A stretch of DNA of 7,799 nucleotides from Candidatus Hydrogenedentota bacterium (GTDB taxonomy: Bacteria; Hydrogenedentota; Hydrogenedentia; Hydrogenedentales; SLHB01), in contig PWNM01000601.1 in the NCBI GenBank assembly GCA_003557825.1, positions 1 to 7,799 of the forward strand, in the 5' to 3' direction. Positions 6,873 to 7,799 of this stretch are shown piece after piece. Position 1 is the stretch's first letter, and each line of letters opens with the position of its first letter. The translations under genes were made by a program, and so were the position numbers. The notes beneath the pieces are model-generated. The model saw only the letters and a list, made by a program, of their open reading frames with translations. It had not been told where the DNA came from and did not search any database.

Positions 6873-6916
6873 GTAACGACCTGTCTTGTTCTGCGCGAAT
6901 CCGCGTAATCTGCGGA
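6859..6916 (+). repeat. Right 58-nt inverted repeat of the GxxExxY cassette
   Basis: This is the partner of 6211-6268 in opposite orientation, with nine mismatches and no gaps. It spans the end of 27-nt copy A, a 17-nt linker and all of copy B. Confidence 0.8.
6890..6916 (+). repeat. 27-nt direct repeat, copy B (TCNGCG iterons)
   Basis: It contains TCTGCG at 6890, TCCGCG at 6900 and TCTGCG at 6909, the same 10/9-nt spacing as copy A. Copies A and B start 44 nt apart, about four helical turns. Confidence 0.85.
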
Positions 6917-6982
6917 CCTGTGACCCATGACCGCCTGTCGGAATGCATCACGCCAGTTGTCATATTGACATCATCGAAGAAC

Positions 6983-7032
6983 AAAAAAAAGAAAACAGCC
7001 CAAGGGAGTATCTGCGTAACCCCTTGGGCTGT
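6983..7032 (-). terminator. Rho-independent terminator for the tRNA-His
   Basis: A perfect 12-bp stem pairs 6995-7006 with 7021-7032 (arm ACAGCCCAAGGG), with a 14-nt loop. On the minus strand it is followed by a T-rich run (TTTCTTTTTTTT, 6983-6994). It begins 12 nt after the tRNA-His 3' end. The loop contains ATCTGCGTAACC, which also occurs in the left inverted repeat. A stem this size may also stop plus-strand readthrough from GxxExxY, but no T-run follows on that side. Confidence 0.9.
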
Positions 7033-7044
7033 CAATAGTTGAGG

Positions 7045-7121
7045 TGGTACCGGGAGGGGGATTTGAACCCTCGGCCTCTGGATCCACAATCCAGCGCTCT
7101 AACCAACTGAGCTATCCCGGC
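7045..7121 (-). tRNA. tRNA-His (anticodon GTG), noncanonical acceptor end
   Basis: A 77-nt cloverleaf with encoded CCA. The acceptor stem is GCCGGGA/TCCCGGT with a G1-T72 wobble. The D arm contains AGCTCAGTTGGTTAGAGC. The anticodon stem CTGGA/TCCAG holds loop TTGTGGA, so the anticodon is GTG (His). The T loop is TTCAAAT on stem GAGGG/CCCCC, with one A50-C64 mismatch. The base before G1 is T, not G, and the discriminator is A73. The usual G-1:C73 pair of bacterial tRNA-His is therefore missing. U72 with A73 is the arrangement described for the Caulobacter-type tRNA-His of some Alphaproteobacteria. A promoter and a strong terminator flank it, so it looks like a working single-gene unit. Confidence 0.95.
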
Positions 7122-7163
7122 ACAGGGATGGGGCGGCCGTTGTCGCCGTTCCTATCAATCGGT

Positions 7164-7193
7164 ATTGTAGCCCATGGGCGGGACGGGTTGCAA
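7164..7193 (-). promoter_or_regulatory. Sigma70-type promoter of the tRNA-His
   Basis: On the minus strand TTGCAA (7188-7193) and TACAAT (7164-7169) are separated by 18 nt. The expected transcription start near 7157 gives a 5' leader of about 35 nt before the tRNA. The position fits the gene well. Confidence 0.6.
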
Positions 7194-7319
7194 CGACTGG
7201 GGCGAAGTTGGCCGGGGTTGGGCCGCCGTGGTAGGATTTCCGGGAATGCGATGCCCGCCTTTATGGTGTTTCCCTATGGATACAACGTACGGCATACCCA
7301 GTTTGAACCGTTAGGAGAA

Positions 7320-7364
7320 ATGAGTAACCGTCATGCAAGCCCGAAGTCCCGAGGCCGTGTTTGA
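7320..7364 (+). other. Possible 14-codon upstream ORF overlapping the FAD oxidase start
   Basis: An ATG at 7320 begins a 14-residue frame ending with TGA at 7362-7364, out of frame with the oxidase start at 7333. It sits 2 nt after AGGAG (7313-7317), too close for a standard start, whereas the oxidase ATG is 15 nt away. It could be chance or a translation-control leader. The peptide has no recognisable features. Confidence 0.25.
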
Positions 7365-7799
7365 GAAGAGCGCCTGCGAGGTCCGATGCGACCCGCTGGC
7401 ACGCCAGATGTATGCCACCGATGCGTCGATTTACCGCATTGAGCCCGTGGGCGTAGCCTTCCCGCGGAACGGCGAGGAAGCGGCGGACGTCATCCGGCGG
7501 GCGGCCGATGCGGGGCTGTCGATCATCCCTCGAGGCGCGGGCACGGGACTGGCCGGCGGCGCTTTGGGCGATGGCTTGGTGGTTGAGTTTGCCCGGCATT
7601 CTCGGTGGATTCGCGATTTCGACTCGGAAAAACAGACGGTCCGGGTCGGCGCTGGGGTGGTGCTTGACCAACTTAACGAATTTCTCAAGCCCCATGGGCT
7701 GTGTTTCGGGCCGGACGTGGCGACGAGTTCCCGGGCGACCCTGGGCGGCATGATTGCGAACAACTCGTCCGGGGCGCGGGCTCCGTTGTACTGCACGAC
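7333..7799 (+). CDS. N-terminal part of a YdiJ-like FAD-linked oxidoreductase (runs off the right edge)
   Basis: The first 155 codons of a FAD-binding PCMH-type dehydrogenase/oxidase are present. The early part, YATDASIYRIEPVGVAFPR (residues 27-45), matches the opening of YdiJ/GlcD-like 2-hydroxyacid dehydrogenases. The FAD-binding loop is PRGAGTGLAGGALGDG, then a VRVGAGVVLDQLN strand-helix, and GPDVATSSRATLGGMIANNSSGARA, which contacts FAD. The arrangement is closest to the large YdiJ type, usually near 1000 residues with a C-terminal Fe-S and CCG part; that part is off the edge, so the full architecture is inferred. It probably oxidises a 2-hydroxyacid such as 2-hydroxyglutarate, in the cytoplasm or at the membrane. 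The only usable ATG is at 7333, because a TGA closes the frame four codons upstream. AGGAG (7313-7317) lies 15 nt away, longer than normal. Confidence 0.9.
   Translation, partial: MQARSPEAVFEKSACEVRCDPLARQMYATDASIYRIEPVGVAFPRNGEEAADVIRRAADAGLSIIPRGAGTGLAGGALGDGLVVEFARHSRWIRDFDSEKQTVRVGAGVVLDQLNEFLKPHGLCFGPDVATSSRATLGGMIANNSSGARAPLYCT

Noticed and set aside
6846..6916. CRISPR-like array
   Set aside because: Only two 27-nt copies with a 17-nt linker, an internal hexamer repeat, and inverted copies on the other side of the gene; no cas genes.
6958..6970. Short palindrome TGTCA-TAT-TGACA
   Set aside because: A 5-bp stem with no T-run and no gene start nearby; consistent with chance.
7045..7121. 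tRNA-His as a pseudogene because of the A50-C64 mismatch
   Set aside because: All other stems pair, CCA is encoded, and a promoter and strong terminator flank it; one T-stem mismatch is not enough.

Overview
The window is a GC-rich bacterial chromosome segment of about 7.8 kb. It carries three Tat-exported sulfatases, a divergent nucleoside hydrolase, the start of a fourth Tat-exported protein, a small nuclease-like GxxExxY gene set between inverted repeats, a tRNA-His, and the start of a YdiJ-type FAD/Fe-S oxidase. Clustered, Tat-exported sulfatases are typical of environmental polysaccharide degraders such as Planctomycetota, Verrucomicrobiota/Kiritimatiellota, Lentisphaerota or Hydrogenedentota. 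That placement is inferred from gene content; no marker gene fixes the phylum. The tRNA-His shows identity features described for a subgroup of Alphaproteobacteria, so that group is not excluded.

Layout. The minus strand at 1-366 holds the N-terminal 122 codons of a Tat-signal protein that runs off the left edge. The minus strand at 628-1554 encodes an IUNH-like nucleoside hydrolase. A 216-bp divergent gap separates it from plus-strand sulfatase 1 (1771-3279). Sulfatase 1 ends 3 nt from the stop of minus-strand sulfatase 2 (3283-4644). Sulfatase 2 follows sulfatase 3 (4667-6118) by 22 nt, so 3 and 2 form a two-gene operon read 3 then 2. The annotated starts are those with a ribosome binding site directly before the twin-arginine signal; longer upstream extensions in the same frames look untranslated.

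From 6211 to 6916 lies a compact unit. A GxxExxY/PD-(D/E)XK-like gene (6419-6820) is bracketed by imperfect 58-nt inverted repeats (49 of 58 positions match by hand alignment) built from TCNGCG hexamers spaced 9-10 nt apart. Next, on the minus strand, come a Rho-independent terminator and the tRNA-His(GTG) it serves, with a good sigma70-type promoter. The right edge holds the first 155 codons of the FAD oxidase.

How the genes may work together. The three sulfatases belong to at least two distinct subgroups, judged by their metal-site motifs. All need Cys-to-formylglycine conversion, so a maturase is expected elsewhere in the genome. They probably remove sulfate groups from a sulfated glycan outside the cytoplasm. 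The nucleoside hydrolase has no export signal and a lengthened metal loop, so its substrate is uncertain. The items most worth a second look are the GxxExxY/inverted-repeat cassette and the noncanonical tRNA-His.
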